In this document: positions 26,660-35,312 of the stretch, piece after piece
Position numbering within the stretch: position 1 is the stretch's first letter
Layout of the letters: every line of letters begins with the position of its first letter
DNA from: Roseovarius carneus
GTDB taxonomy: Bacteria > Pseudomonadota > Alphaproteobacteria > Rhodobacterales > Rhodobacteraceae
Assembly: GCF_020141465.1 (NCBI RefSeq)
Contig: NZ_JAHSPD010000001.1
Span: 1,222,374-1,286,373, forward strand
DNA length: 64,000 nt
Direction: 5' to 3'
The notes under the pieces: generated by a model
The model's database searches: none
What the model was told of the DNA's origin: nothing
The model's input: only the letters and a program-made list of their open reading frames with translations
Position numbers and translations under genes: made by a program

Positions 26660-27456
26660 GAGTTGTGGCGGCCCTGATCGTGGCGCTTTGTGCGCCGCTT
26701 GGGGCCGCCGCGCAGATGGCAGAGGCGCTGTCGGTCGCTGCGGGCGCCGATGTTGTGATCCTTGGCGAGGCGCATGATAACCCGGACCATCACGCAGTGC
26801 AGGCGGCTTTTGTCGCAGGGATTGCCCCTGCGGCGATTGTGTTCGAGATGTTAGATGCGGCGCAGGCGGGGGCCATAACCCCCGATTTGCTGGCCAATGA
26901 GGCAGCATTGGAAGCGACCTTGGGCTGGGAGGCGTCAGGCTGGCCCGATTTTTCGATGTATTACCCGATATTTGAAGCGGCAGGTGATGCGGCGTTCTAT
27001 GGTGCTGCCGTTCCGCGTGCAAAGGCACGTGCGTCGATGAGCGCGGGTGTCGTCGCGGCATTTGGGCCGGAGGCGGGGCTTTACGGGCTGGATAGTCCGC
27101 TGGAAGCCGCTGAGCAGGAGACACGCGAGGCGATGCAGATGGCGGCGCATTGCGATGCGATGCCGGTGGAGATGCTGCCCGCGATGGTGGATATCCAACG
27201 CCTGCGCGATGCACGGCTGGCGCAGGTAGCGGTGACGGCGATGCGCGAGACGGGCGGGCCGGTGGTTGTGATCACTGGAAATGGCCACGCGCGCGCCGAT
27301 TGGGGCGTCCCGGTCTATATCATGCGGGCCGCGCCCGAACTGTCAGTGTTCACCTTGGCACAGGGTGAGGACGGGCGTCCGCCGCCCGGCGTGTTTGACG
27401 CAGTCCTTGATGCCCCAGCCCCTGACCGCCCCGACCCATGTCTGGCGTTTCAATAG
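26656..27456 (+). CDS. ChaN-family putative haem-binding protein
   Basis: 266 aa. A cleavable signal peptide (MRVVAALIVALCAPLGAAAQ) precedes VVILGEAHDNPDHH, the hallmark of the ChaN/EreA-like family, then IVFEMLDAAQAG, MQMAAHCDAMP and VVITGNGHARADWGVPVYI. No lipobox Cys is seen. Members bind haem or hydrolyse esters; the function here is inferred as periplasmic haem/iron handling. Start and rpoH2 stop overlap by 4 bp, so it shares the sigmaE-driven transcript and is likely stress-induced. Confidence 0.75.
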   Translation: MRVVAALIVALCAPLGAAAQMAEALSVAAGADVVILGEAHDNPDHHAVQAAFVAGIAPAAIVFEMLDAAQAGAITPDLLANEAALEATLGWEASGWPDFSMYYPIFEAAGDAAFYGAAVPRAKARASMSAGVVAAFGPEAGLYGLDSPLEAAEQETREAMQMAAHCDAMPVEMLPAMVDIQRLRDARLAQVAVTAMRETGGPVVVITGNGHARADWGVPVYIMRAAPELSVFTLAQGEDGRPPPGVFDAVLDAPAPDRPDPCLAFQ

Positions 27457-27535
27457 GGCGGCAGCGCAGCTGTGCCCTTGCAGGCCTGCCCGCGCGGGCC
27501 TAGGCTCTCGCGGGTCTTAGGTAGGAGCCTTTTTC

Positions 27536-28729
27536 ATGCTGGCCTCGAAATCTGTCTTGCTGATCATTGGCGGCGGCATTGCCGCGTTCAAATCGCTCGA
27601 TCTCATCCGACGCCTGCGTGAGCGGGGGGCGGACGTCACGCCCGTCCTGACCCGTGCGGGGGCGGAGTTTGTCACACCTCTTTCGGTCTCGGCGCTGGCG
27701 GGGCGCAAGGTGTTCCAAGACCTCTTTGATCTCACAGATGAGGCGGAGATGGGGCATATTGAACTCTCGCGCAGTGCTGATCTGGTTGTGGTGGCCCCGG
27801 CCACGGCGGATCTCATGGCGAAGATGGCGCAGGGCTTTGCCAATGATCTGGCCTCCACGCTCTTGCTGGCCACCGATACGCCCGTGATGATCGCGCCCGC
27901 GATGAATGTGCGGATGTGGGAACATCCCGCGACACAGCGTAATTTGGAGATTTTGCGCGGCGATGGGATCACGGTGCTTGGCCCCAATGAGGGCGGCATG
28001 GCGTGTGGGGAATATGGCCCCGGGCGGATGGCCGAGCCGCTGGAGATTGTGGCAGGCATCGAGGCTGCTTTTGCCTCTGGGCCGTTGGCTGGCAAACGGG
28101 TGCTCGTCACCTCCGGTCCGACCCATGAGCCGATTGATCCGGTGCGCTACATTGCCAATCGCTCCTCGGGGGCGCAGGGCACGGCGATTGCGCTTGCCTT
28201 GGCCGCGCTGGGCGCGGATGTGGTGTTTGTCACCGGGCCTGCGGACGTGCCGCCCCCCGAAGGTGTCGAGGTGATCCGCGTCGAGACGGCGCTGGAGATG
28301 AAAGCGGCGGTCGAGGCGGCTTTACCCGCTGATGCGGCGGTGTTCGCGGCGGCTGTGGCGGATTGGCGTGTGGCCTCTGCCGCATCGGGCAAGATCAAGA
28401 AAACGGGCGGCGCGCTGCCCCAGATGGAGTTTGCCGAGAACCCCGATATCCTCGCCTGCGTGGCGCAGATGGGCGCGGGGCGGCCCAAGCTGGTCGTGGG
28501 GTTTGCGGCCGAGACGGATGACGTGATTGCCCATGCCACCGCCAAGCGTGTGCGCAAGGGGTGTGACTGGATTTTGGCCAATGATGTGAGTGTGGGCACC
28601 GGGATCATGGGCGGCACGGAAAATGACATTACATTCATCCACGAGGGTGGGGCCGAAGATTGGCCGCGCATGGCGAAAGAGGCTGTGGCGCACAAGCTTG
28701 CGGAGCGGATCGCGGCGGCGCTGACCTGA
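27536..28729 (+). CDS. coaBC: Bifunctional phosphopantothenoylcysteine synthetase/decarboxylase
   Basis: 397 aa. The N-terminal flavin decarboxylase (IGGGIAAFKSLDLIRRLRERG; active-site His in GHIELSRSADLVVVAPAT; PAMNVRMWEHP) is fused to the CTP-dependent ligase (VLVTSGPTHEPIDPVRYIAN; AAVADWRVA; KIKKTG; FAAETDD). It makes 4'-phosphopantetheine from phosphopantothenate and cysteine for coenzyme A. TAGGAG lies upstream of the ATG. It is followed by dut, as in many proteobacteria. Confidence 0.97.
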   Translation: MLASKSVLLIIGGGIAAFKSLDLIRRLRERGADVTPVLTRAGAEFVTPLSVSALAGRKVFQDLFDLTDEAEMGHIELSRSADLVVVAPATADLMAKMAQGFANDLASTLLLATDTPVMIAPAMNVRMWEHPATQRNLEILRGDGITVLGPNEGGMACGEYGPGRMAEPLEIVAGIEAAFASGPLAGKRVLVTSGPTHEPIDPVRYIANRSSGAQGTAIALALAALGADVVFVTGPADVPPPEGVEVIRVETALEMKAAVEAALPADAAVFAAAVADWRVASAASGKIKKTGGALPQMEFAENPDILACVAQMGAGRPKLVVGFAAETDDVIAHATAKRVRKGCDWILANDVSVGTGIMGGTENDITFIHEGGAEDWPRMAKEAVAHKLAERIAAALT

Positions 28730-28769
28730 GGGCTTTTAGGTATTTAAGATCAGAAAGAGGGCCTGACGC

Positions 28770-29225
28770 ATGGTCACGATATCGGTAATGTGGGACGCGG
28801 GCGCGGATACGTCCTTCGGGCTTCCGTCCTACGCAAGCGCGGGGGCGGCAGGCGCGGATCTGCGTGCGAATTTTACGGATCGCAGCGGGATTGTGATCGC
28901 GCCCGGCGCGCGGGCCTTGGTGCCCACCGGGCTGCGTGCGGCGCTGCCATCGGGGTATGAGATGCAGATCAGACCGCGCTCTGGGCTGGCGCTAAAGCAT
29001 GGCGTGACGCTGCTCAACACGCCCGGCACGGTGGATAGCGATTATCGCGGGCCGATTGGTGTGATCGTGGTGAACCTCGGGCATGAGGCATTTGAGGTGC
29101 GCCACGGAATGCGCATCGCACAGGCCGTGGTCGCCGCCGTTTCTCAGGCGGTCTTCGTGAGCGCGCAGGAACTGGACGAGACCGGGCGCGGCACGGGGGG
29201 CTTTGGCTCCACGGGGGTTGGCTGA
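28770..29225 (+). CDS. dut: Deoxyuridine 5'-triphosphate nucleotidohydrolase
   Basis: 151 aa, trimeric dUTPase. All five motifs are visible: [15 protein letters not shown] motif 1 ([12 protein letters not shown]), [10 protein letters not shown], the [13 protein letters not shown] strand with the catalytic Asp, RIAQAVVA and the C-terminal [10 protein letters not shown] arm. It hydrolyses dUTP to dUMP, keeping uracil out of DNA. AAGAGG precedes the ATG. Its stop overlaps the ATG of the next gene by one base. Confidence 0.97.
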   Translation: MVTISVMWDAGADTSFGLPSYASAGAAGADLRANFTDRSGIVIAPGARALVPTGLRAALPSGYEMQIRPRSGLALKHGVTLLNTPGTVDSDYRGPIGVIVVNLGHEAFEVRHGMRIAQAVVAAVSQAVFVSAQELDETGRGTGGFGSTGVG

Positions 29226-30280
29226 TGCTGTTTGTTTTTCTGATGGCGGGCGCGATGTGGGCTTTGGGTGCGATGCTTGGTGCGCCGCATCGCCTGCGCT
29301 GGCTGATGATCGGGCTTTTATGGCTCGGGATTGTGCTGGTCCATGTTGCCCTGCCTGAGGGCGCGCCCCTGCGCGTGGCCACGGGCGGCAGTGTTGAGCC
29401 GTGGCTTTTGCTTGGCGGCTTTGGCGTGCTTGTCGCTGTCTACGGGCAGGGGGTGAAGCGATTGCGCGGGCGGGCTTCCAAGGGAGAGGTGCCGGTGCAA
29501 ACGGGCAGCTTTTCGGACACGGAGCTTGAGCGTTACGCGCGCCACATCGTGCTGCATGATGTGGGCGGGCCGGGGCAGAAGGCGCTGAAAAACGCACGCG
29601 TTCTGGTGGTGGGCGCGGGCGGTCTTGGTGCGCCCGCGCTGATCTATCTGGGGGCTGCCGGGGTCGGCACGATCGGTGTGATCGACGATGATGTGGTGGA
29701 TCTGTCCAATCTGCACCGTCAGGTCATTCACCGCGACGAGGATATTGGCCTACCTAAAGTGCATTCGGCGGCGGCGGCTGTCGTCGCGCAAAACCCGCAT
29801 GTGGTGATGCGCCCCTACCAGCGGCGGTTGACCGACGAGATCGCGGTGGAGCTTTTTGCCGATTACGACATTATCCTCGATGGCACCGATAATTTCGAGA
29901 CCCGCTATCTGGTGAACCGTGCGGCGGTAGAGGCAGGCAAGCCGCTGATTTCAGGCGCTTTGGCGCAGTGGGAGGGGCAGATCAGCGTATTTGATCCGGC
30001 CCATGGCGCGCCCTGCTACCAGTGCATTTTCCCCCAAGCGCCCGAGCCGGGGCTGGCCCCATCCTGCGCCGAGGCGGGTGTCATGGGCCCCTTGCCCGGT
30101 GTGATTGGCGCGATGATGGCCGGGGAGGCGATCAAGTTGATCACTGGGGCGGGCGCGCCGTTGCGCGGCGCAATGCTGATCTACGATTCGCTTTATGCCG
30201 ATGTGCGGCGGATCAAACTGAAACCGGCGCCCGATTGCCCCGTTTGCGCCAATGCGCAGCGCGGCGCGGATGCGGCCTGA
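29225..30280 (+). CDS. moeB: ThiF/MoeB-type adenylyltransferase with membrane-anchored N-terminus
   Basis: 351 aa. Residues 1-75 hold two or three hydrophobic helices ([19 protein letters not shown] and following), unusual for a MoeB. The E1-like domain starts near 100 (ERYARHIVLHDVGGPGQKAL) with the ATP loop VVGAGGLGAPALIYLGAAGVG, DDDVVDLSNLHRQVIH, DGTDNFETRYLVN, and zinc cysteines in CYQCIF and CPVCA. It should adenylate the C-terminal glycine of a MoaD/ThiS-like protein. It is coupled to dut by a TGATG overlap. Confidence 0.85.
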   Translation: MLFVFLMAGAMWALGAMLGAPHRLRWLMIGLLWLGIVLVHVALPEGAPLRVATGGSVEPWLLLGGFGVLVAVYGQGVKRLRGRASKGEVPVQTGSFSDTELERYARHIVLHDVGGPGQKALKNARVLVVGAGGLGAPALIYLGAAGVGTIGVIDDDVVDLSNLHRQVIHRDEDIGLPKVHSAAAAVVAQNPHVVMRPYQRRLTDEIAVELFADYDIILDGTDNFETRYLVNRAAVEAGKPLISGALAQWEGQISVFDPAHGAPCYQCIFPQAPEPGLAPSCAEAGVMGPLPGVIGAMMAGEAIKLITGAGAPLRGAMLIYDSLYADVRRIKLKPAPDCPVCANAQRGADAA

Positions 30281-30292
30281 AAAGGATATGAC

Positions 30293-32305
30293 ATGACGAA
30301 CCCCCTGCTGGCCGATTGGACCACACCTTTTGCCCTCGCGCCCTTTGCTGAGGTTGAGGACGCGCATTTTGCGCCCGCGTTCGAGGAGGCTCTGGCGCAA
30401 TCGCGTGCGGAAATTCTGGCCATCGCCGATAGCAGTGAGACCCCCACCTTCGCCAACACGATTGAGGCGCTTGAGGCCGCAGGCGGCGCGCTCGACAAGG
30501 TGCTGAGCGTGTTCTTTACCCTTGCGGGCGCCGACAGCACGCCCGCGCGGCAGGCATTGCAGCGCGAATTTGCGCCCAAGCTCGCGGCGCATTCTTCGTG
30601 GGTGTATGGGCTCAAGGGGCTTTTTGCGCGGATCGAGACGCTTTGGGAGGCACGCGGGACGCTGGACCTGAGCGATGAGCAGGCGCGGGTTCTGATGCTC
30701 ACCCACCGAGGGTTTCGACGCGCGGGTGCGGCCCTGAGTGGGCCTGACGAGGTGCGGATGCGCGAGATCATGGCGCGGCTTGCTGAGCTTGGGACGTCCT
30801 TCATGCAGAACCTTCTGGCGGACGAATCCGGCTGGCATATGGTGCTGGAGGAGGGCGATCTGGAAGGGCTGCCCGGTTTCGTCGTGGCCTCTGCGCGTGC
30901 GGCGGGCGAGGAGCTTGGGGCACCGGGTCCGGTTGTGACGCTGTCGCGCTCGCTTATCGTGCCGTTTTTGCAATTCTCGCCGCGCCGCGATCTGCGCAAA
31001 AAGGCGTTTGAGGCGTGGGGCGCGCGTGGGGCGATTGGAGGCGACACCGATAACCGCGCGATTGCGACCGAGACGCTTGCGTTGCGCGCCGAACGCGCGG
31101 CGCTTTTGGGATATGCAAGCTTTGCCGATTTCAAGCTGGAGACGGAGATGGCCAAGACGCCCGCCGCTGTGCGTGATCTCCTGATGCAGGTCTGGGAGCC
31201 TGCGAAGGCACAGGCCGACCGGGACGCGGCCACGCTTACTGCGATGCTGCGTGCGGACGGCATCAACGACGATCTGGCCCCGTGGGATTGGCGCTATTAC
31301 GCGGAAAAGCGGCGGCAGGCGGAGCATGATCTGGATGAGGCGGAGCTGAAGCCCTACCTGCAACTCGACCGGATGATCGAGGCGTCCTTTGCTTGTGCAA
31401 CCCGCCTTTTCGGGCTTGAATTCAAGGCTTTGGACGTACCGCTCTACCATCCCGATTGCCGGGCGTGGGAGGTGACGCGCAACGGCGCTCATGTGGCGGT
31501 GTTCATCGGAGATTACTTCGCGCGCGCCTCCAAACGGTCGGGCGCTTGGTGCTCGGCCATGCGCGGGCAGGCGAAGTTCCCCGAAGTCCAAGGCCCTGTG
31601 GTCATCAACGTGTGCAACTTCGCCAAGGGCACGCCTGCGCTCTTGAGCTATGATGACGCGCGCACATTGTTCCATGAGTTCGGCCATGCGCTCCATCAGA
31701 TGCTGTCGGATGTGACCTATGAAAGCGTCAGCGGCACCTCCGTGGCGCGCGATTTTGTGGAACTGCCCAGCCAGCTTTATGAGCACTGGCTAGAGGTGCC
31801 CGAGGTGCTGGCTGAGTTTGCCACCCATGCCGAGACGGGCGCTGCGATGCCACAAGCGTTTTTGGACAAGGTTCTGGGGGCCGCGACCTTTGATATGGGG
31901 TTTCAGACGGTGGAATATGTCGCCTCCGCCCTCGTTGATCTCAGCTTTCATGAGGGCGCGCCGCCCGCCGATGCTTTGGTGCGGCAGGCCGAAATACTGG
32001 ACGCGCTCGGCATGCCCGCCGCCATCACCATGCGTCACGCCACGCCGCATTTCGCGCATGTGTTCGCAGGCGATGGATATTCCTCGGGCTATTACAGCTA
32101 CATGTGGTCCGAGGTGATGGACGCCGATGCGTTCGCCGCCTTTGAGGAGGCAGACGGGCCGTTTGATATGGAGCGTGCAAAGGCCCTTGAGGCGCATATC
32201 CTGTCGCGCGGTGGATCGGCGGATGCAGAGGCGCTTTATGTGGCCTTCCGAGGACGTTTGCCGGGGCCAGAGGCATTGCTCAAGGGGCGCGGACTGGCCG
32301 CCTGA
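30293..32305 (+). CDS. M3 family zinc metallopeptidase (oligopeptidase A / dipeptidyl carboxypeptidase)
   Basis: 670 aa. The zinc site HEFGHALH lies near residue 461, with the downstream Glu in VSGTSVARDFVELPSQLYEHW. The N-terminal helical bowl (FAPAFEEALAQSRAEI, TFANTIEALEAAG) and the C-terminal GDGYSSGYYSYMWSEVMDADAF are standard for Dcp/PrlC enzymes, which trim cytoplasmic oligopeptides. AAAGGA precedes the ATG. It follows the MoeB-like gene by 12 bp. Confidence 0.93.
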   Translation: MTNPLLADWTTPFALAPFAEVEDAHFAPAFEEALAQSRAEILAIADSSETPTFANTIEALEAAGGALDKVLSVFFTLAGADSTPARQALQREFAPKLAAHSSWVYGLKGLFARIETLWEARGTLDLSDEQARVLMLTHRGFRRAGAALSGPDEVRMREIMARLAELGTSFMQNLLADESGWHMVLEEGDLEGLPGFVVASARAAGEELGAPGPVVTLSRSLIVPFLQFSPRRDLRKKAFEAWGARGAIGGDTDNRAIATETLALRAERAALLGYASFADFKLETEMAKTPAAVRDLLMQVWEPAKAQADRDAATLTAMLRADGINDDLAPWDWRYYAEKRRQAEHDLDEAELKPYLQLDRMIEASFACATRLFGLEFKALDVPLYHPDCRAWEVTRNGAHVAVFIGDYFARASKRSGAWCSAMRGQAKFPEVQGPVVINVCNFAKGTPALLSYDDARTLFHEFGHALHQMLSDVTYESVSGTSVARDFVELPSQLYEHWLEVPEVLAEFATHAETGAAMPQAFLDKVLGAATFDMGFQTVEYVASALVDLSFHEGAPPADALVRQAEILDALGMPAAITMRHATPHFAHVFAGDGYSSGYYSYMWSEVMDADAFAAFEEADGPFDMERAKALEAHILSRGGSADAEALYVAFRGRLPGPEALLKGRGLAA

Positions 32306-32369
32306 TCGCAGCGCTATTGCGCGACGCTTGGCCTTGCGTCATTCTCGCACGCGCAACCGGGAGGCTTTT

Positions 32370-32825
32370 ATGCGCAAATTCATGGTCGTTCTGGACGATA
32401 GCCGCGAATGTCTCAACGCGATGCGCTTTGCCGCGATGCGTGCGGCGAACACCCAAGGCGGCGTGACCATTTTGTCGGTAATCTCGCCCGAGGAGTTCAA
32501 CCACTGGATCGGGGTTGGCGACATCATGCGCGAAGAAAGCCGCGAGCGTATTCAGGCGCATTTTGAGGTGTTTGCCAAATGGATGCGCGACAAGCAGGGC
32601 GTGGACCCCGAGCTTGTGATCCGCGAGGGAGAGCCTGTGGCCGAGATTATCGCACAGGTGAACGAGGACCCGGAAGTGGGCGTTTTGGTTCTGGGGGCCT
32701 CCGCCGACCGCAAAGGGCCGGGGCCTTTGGTCACGCAGCTTACGAAAAACGCGGGCGCGCTGCCCATCCCGATCACGATTGTGCCCGGCGATCTGAGCAA
32801 GGAGCGGCTTGAGGCGATCACCTGA
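32370..32825 (+). CDS. Universal stress protein (UspA family)
   Basis: 151 aa. A Rossmann-like UspA fold starts with MRKFMVVLDDSRECLNAMRFA and ends with the nucleotide-binding-type strand VLVLGASADRKGPGPLVTQLT. The usual G-2x-G-9x-G(S/T) ATP motif is altered, so ATP binding is uncertain. GGGAGG sits 7 bp upstream of the ATG. It stands alone, 64 bp after the M3 peptidase. Confidence 0.85.
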   Translation: MRKFMVVLDDSRECLNAMRFAAMRAANTQGGVTILSVISPEEFNHWIGVGDIMREESRERIQAHFEVFAKWMRDKQGVDPELVIREGEPVAEIIAQVNEDPEVGVLVLGASADRKGPGPLVTQLTKNAGALPIPITIVPGDLSKERLEAIT

Positions 32826-32868
32826 CGCGCTTTGGCGCTTTGGGATATAAAAGACTGCCATGCGCACA

Positions 32869-32887
32869 GTTTAGAATCGTTCCAAAC
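32869..32887. promoter_or_regulatory. Irr-type iron control element upstream of nfu
   Basis: GTTTAGAA, three bases (TCG), TTCCAAAC: an 8-bp inverted repeat with one mismatch, close to the recalled alphaproteobacterial Irr box (TTTAGAA-N3-TTCTAAA). It lies just before a good -35 (TTGACT at 32889-32894) and a weaker -10 (CATATC, 17-base spacer), about 60 bp before the nfu ATG. Confidence 0.55.
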
Positions 32888-32945
32888 CTTGACTCTGACC
32901 ACCCGCGCCCGCATATCTTGTATCAGATATCAGGAGCGCTTTGAC

Positions 32946-33509
32946 ATGTTCATCCAGACCGAATCGACGCCGAACCCCGCCACGCTGAAGTTTTTGCCGG
33001 GCCAGTCCGTTTTGCCAATGGGTACGGCGGATTTCCCAAGCGCCGAGGGCGCGGAGAAATCACCGCTGGCCACGCGTATTTTCGCAGTCGAGGGTGTGTC
33101 GGGCGTTTTCTTCGGCACTGACTTCGTGACCGTCACCAAGGCGGACGCGGTGGAGTGGGACCATATCAAACCGGCGATCCTCGGCGCGATCATGGAGCAT
33201 TTCCAGTCCGGGCAGCCCGTGATGGCCGAAGGTGCAGAAGCGGCCTCGGGTCACGCAGAGCACACCGGCGAAGATAGCGAGATCGTTGGCCAGATCAAAG
33301 AGCTTCTGGATACACGCGTGCGCCCTGCCGTGGCGCAAGACGGCGGCGACATCACCTTCCACGGGTTTGAGCGCGGCGTGGTTTACCTGCATATGCAAGG
33401 TGCCTGCGCGGGCTGCCCGTCTTCGACCATCACCTTGAAAATGGGCATTGAGAACCTTCTGCGTCATTACATCCCCGAGGTGACAGAGGTGCGCCCTGTT
33501 GGCGTCTGA
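32946..33509 (+). CDS. NifU-like Fe-S cluster scaffold/carrier (Nfu)
   Basis: 187 aa. The N-terminal Nfu domain (MFIQTESTPNPATLKFLPG, IFAVEGVSGVFFGTDFVTVTK) and the C-terminal NifU domain with the cluster-binding CxxC in GACAGCPSSTITLKMGIE identify an Nfu-type protein that delivers Fe-S clusters to apo-proteins. An Irr-like box upstream suggests iron-dependent expression. Its end overlaps the TTG start of tsaB by 11 bp. Confidence 0.93.
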   Translation: MFIQTESTPNPATLKFLPGQSVLPMGTADFPSAEGAEKSPLATRIFAVEGVSGVFFGTDFVTVTKADAVEWDHIKPAILGAIMEHFQSGQPVMAEGAEAASGHAEHTGEDSEIVGQIKELLDTRVRPAVAQDGGDITFHGFERGVVYLHMQGACAGCPSSTITLKMGIENLLRHYIPEVTEVRPVGV

Positions 33510-34098
33510 AGCTTACATTCTAGCATTTGATACATCGGCCGCGCATTGCGCGGCCGCTTTGCTATGCGGGGAGCGTTTGGTCGCCGCGCGGGTCGAGCCA
33601 ATGAGCCGGGGGCAGGCTGAGCGTCTGATCCCGCTATGTGAGGATATCCTTGCCGAGGCTGGTGCTGCATGGTCCGACCTGAGCGCGCTTGGCGTGGGTG
33701 TGGGCCCTGGTAATTTCACAGGTATACGGATTGGGGTGTCGGCGGCACGCGGCCTTGCCCTGAGCCTTGATATCCCGGCGGTCGGGGTGAGCATTTTCGA
33801 CGCCATTTCCGAGGGGCAGGCGGAGCCCCATTTGCCCGCAGTCGCCGCCCCGCGTGATCAGGTCTATATCGCCGAGCCCGGGGCCGAGGCCGCGTTGGTG
33901 GGGCGGGCCGATGCGGAGGCGATGGGCCTGCCCTTGGCTTTTGCACCAGACGGTCAGGCCCTCGCGGAAGCGATTGCGCGGATCGCGGCCCGGCGCGCGG
34001 GCGATGCTCCCGCCCCGCCTGCACCACTATACCTCAAACCCGCAGATGCAGCGCCTGCACGCGATGCACCACCCGTGATCATAGATGATCTCGCCTGA
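33499..34098 (+). CDS. tsaB: tRNA threonylcarbamoyladenosine biosynthesis protein TsaB
   Basis: 199 aa. The ASKHA-fold start ILAFDTSAAHCAAALL and LGVGVGPGNFTGIRIGVSAARGLA match TsaB, partner of TsaD in making t6A37 of ANN-decoding tRNAs. It starts with TTG inside the end of nfu, and the N-terminus aligns immediately with the family, so no better start exists. Its end overlaps rimI by 14 bp, and the tsaB-rimI pair is a common arrangement. Confidence 0.9.
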   Translation: MASEAYILAFDTSAAHCAAALLCGERLVAARVEPMSRGQAERLIPLCEDILAEAGAAWSDLSALGVGVGPGNFTGIRIGVSAARGLALSLDIPAVGVSIFDAISEGQAEPHLPAVAAPRDQVYIAEPGAEAALVGRADAEAMGLPLAFAPDGQALAEAIARIAARRAGDAPAPPAPLYLKPADAAPARDAPPVIIDDLA

Positions 34099-34501
34099 GG
34101 CAGCGGCGCGGCTCCATGGCTTGGCCTTTGCCGGGCAGGGGCGCGGCTGGCGCGCGGCGGAATTTGCGGACCTCTTTACGCAGCGCGGCGTGGTTTGCAT
34201 CGGGGCTGCTGAGGGGTTTGCCCTGACGCGTGTGATCGCGGATGAGGCAGAGCTTTTGACAATCGCCGTGGACTCCGGTGCGCGCAGGCAAGGTCATGCC
34301 CGCGCGCTGCTTGGCAGGGTTGAGGCGGCGGCGGCGGATCAAGGTGCTGCGCGGATGTTTCTGGAGGTGGCCGAGGACAACGCGGCCGCACGCGGGCTCT
34401 ACGCCGCTGTGGGCTATGCCGAGACGGGGCGGCGAATTGGGTATTACGAGCGCGGTGCGGGCCGTGTCGATGCGGTCTTGATGGTGAAAGACCTGTCATA
34501 A
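34085..34501 (+). CDS. rimI: Ribosomal-protein S18-alanine N-acetyltransferase (RimI-type GNAT)
   Basis: 138 aa. A GNAT fold with ELLTIAVDSGARRQGHARALL (acetyl-CoA loop), MFLEVAEDNAAARGLYAAVGY and the terminal GRRIGYYERGAGRVDAVLM typical of RimI. It acetylates the N-terminal alanine of S18 or related targets. It is translationally linked to tsaB by overlap. Confidence 0.85.
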   Translation: MISPEAAARLHGLAFAGQGRGWRAAEFADLFTQRGVVCIGAAEGFALTRVIADEAELLTIAVDSGARRQGHARALLGRVEAAAADQGAARMFLEVAEDNAAARGLYAAVGYAETGRRIGYYERGAGRVDAVLMVKDLS

Positions 34502-34546
34502 CCGCGTAGACGAGCTTAGACTTCACCATCTCAGGGAGCATCACAC

Positions 34547-35185
34547 ATGTCCGATTTCGCCGCCTATCTGCCCGGTTTCCTTGCCGCTTATGCAATCTTG
34601 ATTGTTGCGGCCTCGTCTCCGGGGCCGGCGGTCGCGATGCTGTTGGGGATTGCAACGACGCAAGGCCGGGGCGCTGCCATGACCGCGACGCTTGGCATCG
34701 CGAGCGGCAGCGTCTTGCTTAACCTTGGCACACTTTTGGGCGTTGGGCTGCTCCTGTCGCAGGCCGCTTGGGCGATGAGCGTGCTGCGCCTGATCGGGGC
34801 AGCCTATCTGCTCTGGCTCGCTTACGGCGCGTTCAGGAAAGCGGTGAACCCGCCCGTGCTGCGGCCCGGTGGCGCGGATGCACCGCGTTCTGCTCTGGCG
34901 CTTTTTTTGCTTGGCTTCGGGCTTCAGGTGACGAACCCCAAGGCGATTGTCTTCTGGCTTGCCATTGCGTCGATTGGAGCGACAGCAGGCGGTGGCATGG
35001 GGGTGATTGGGGCCTTCGTTCTGGGCGCGTTCGTGATCTCTTTTGCCTGCCATGGGGCATGGGCGATTTTGCTGTCGTCAAAGCCCATCCGTGCGGCTTA
35101 CGGCGCGGGCCGCAGGTGGATCGAGGCGGCGCTTGGTGGGTTTTTCGCGTTTGCGGCGTTCAAGCTGGCCACGTCCGAGACTTAA
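34547..35185 (+). CDS. LysE/RhtB family amino-acid exporter
   Basis: 212 aa, six predicted helices. The family signature PGPAVAMLLG lies near the start (ASSPGPAVAMLLGIATTQGRG), followed by helix pairs (LRLIGAAYLLWLAYGAFRKA; FGLQVTNPKAIVFWLAIAS). It is probably an inner-membrane exporter of an amino acid or homoserine lactone; the substrate is unknown. AGGGAG lies 8 bp before the ATG. The 3' gap contains a 7-bp inverted repeat (35188-35194/35228-35234) with a long loop, too weak to call a terminator. Confidence 0.85.
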   Translation: MSDFAAYLPGFLAAYAILIVAASSPGPAVAMLLGIATTQGRGAAMTATLGIASGSVLLNLGTLLGVGLLLSQAAWAMSVLRLIGAAYLLWLAYGAFRKAVNPPVLRPGGADAPRSALALFLLGFGLQVTNPKAIVFWLAIASIGATAGGGMGVIGAFVLGAFVISFACHGAWAILLSSKPIRAAYGAGRRWIEAALGGFFAFAAFKLATSET

Positions 35186-35312
35186 TCCTCTGGCTGCGCA
35201 ATAGGCCCAATCCCGCACAGTTTTAGCGCCAGAGCGGAAAAATCCTCGCCTCAGGCCCCGCCGCCCGCGCTGCATACTTGCCAAGCCTGCGGCCATGGGC
35301 GTAGGAAACCTA

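Noticed and set aside
29951..31786. 611-codon open frame antisense to the M3 peptidase
   Set aside because: Composition is typical of a shadow frame and it runs through two well-supported genes.
35188..35234. CTCTGGC/GCCAGAG inverted repeat after the LysE gene
   Set aside because: Only 7 bp with a 33-base loop and no T run; too weak to call a terminator.
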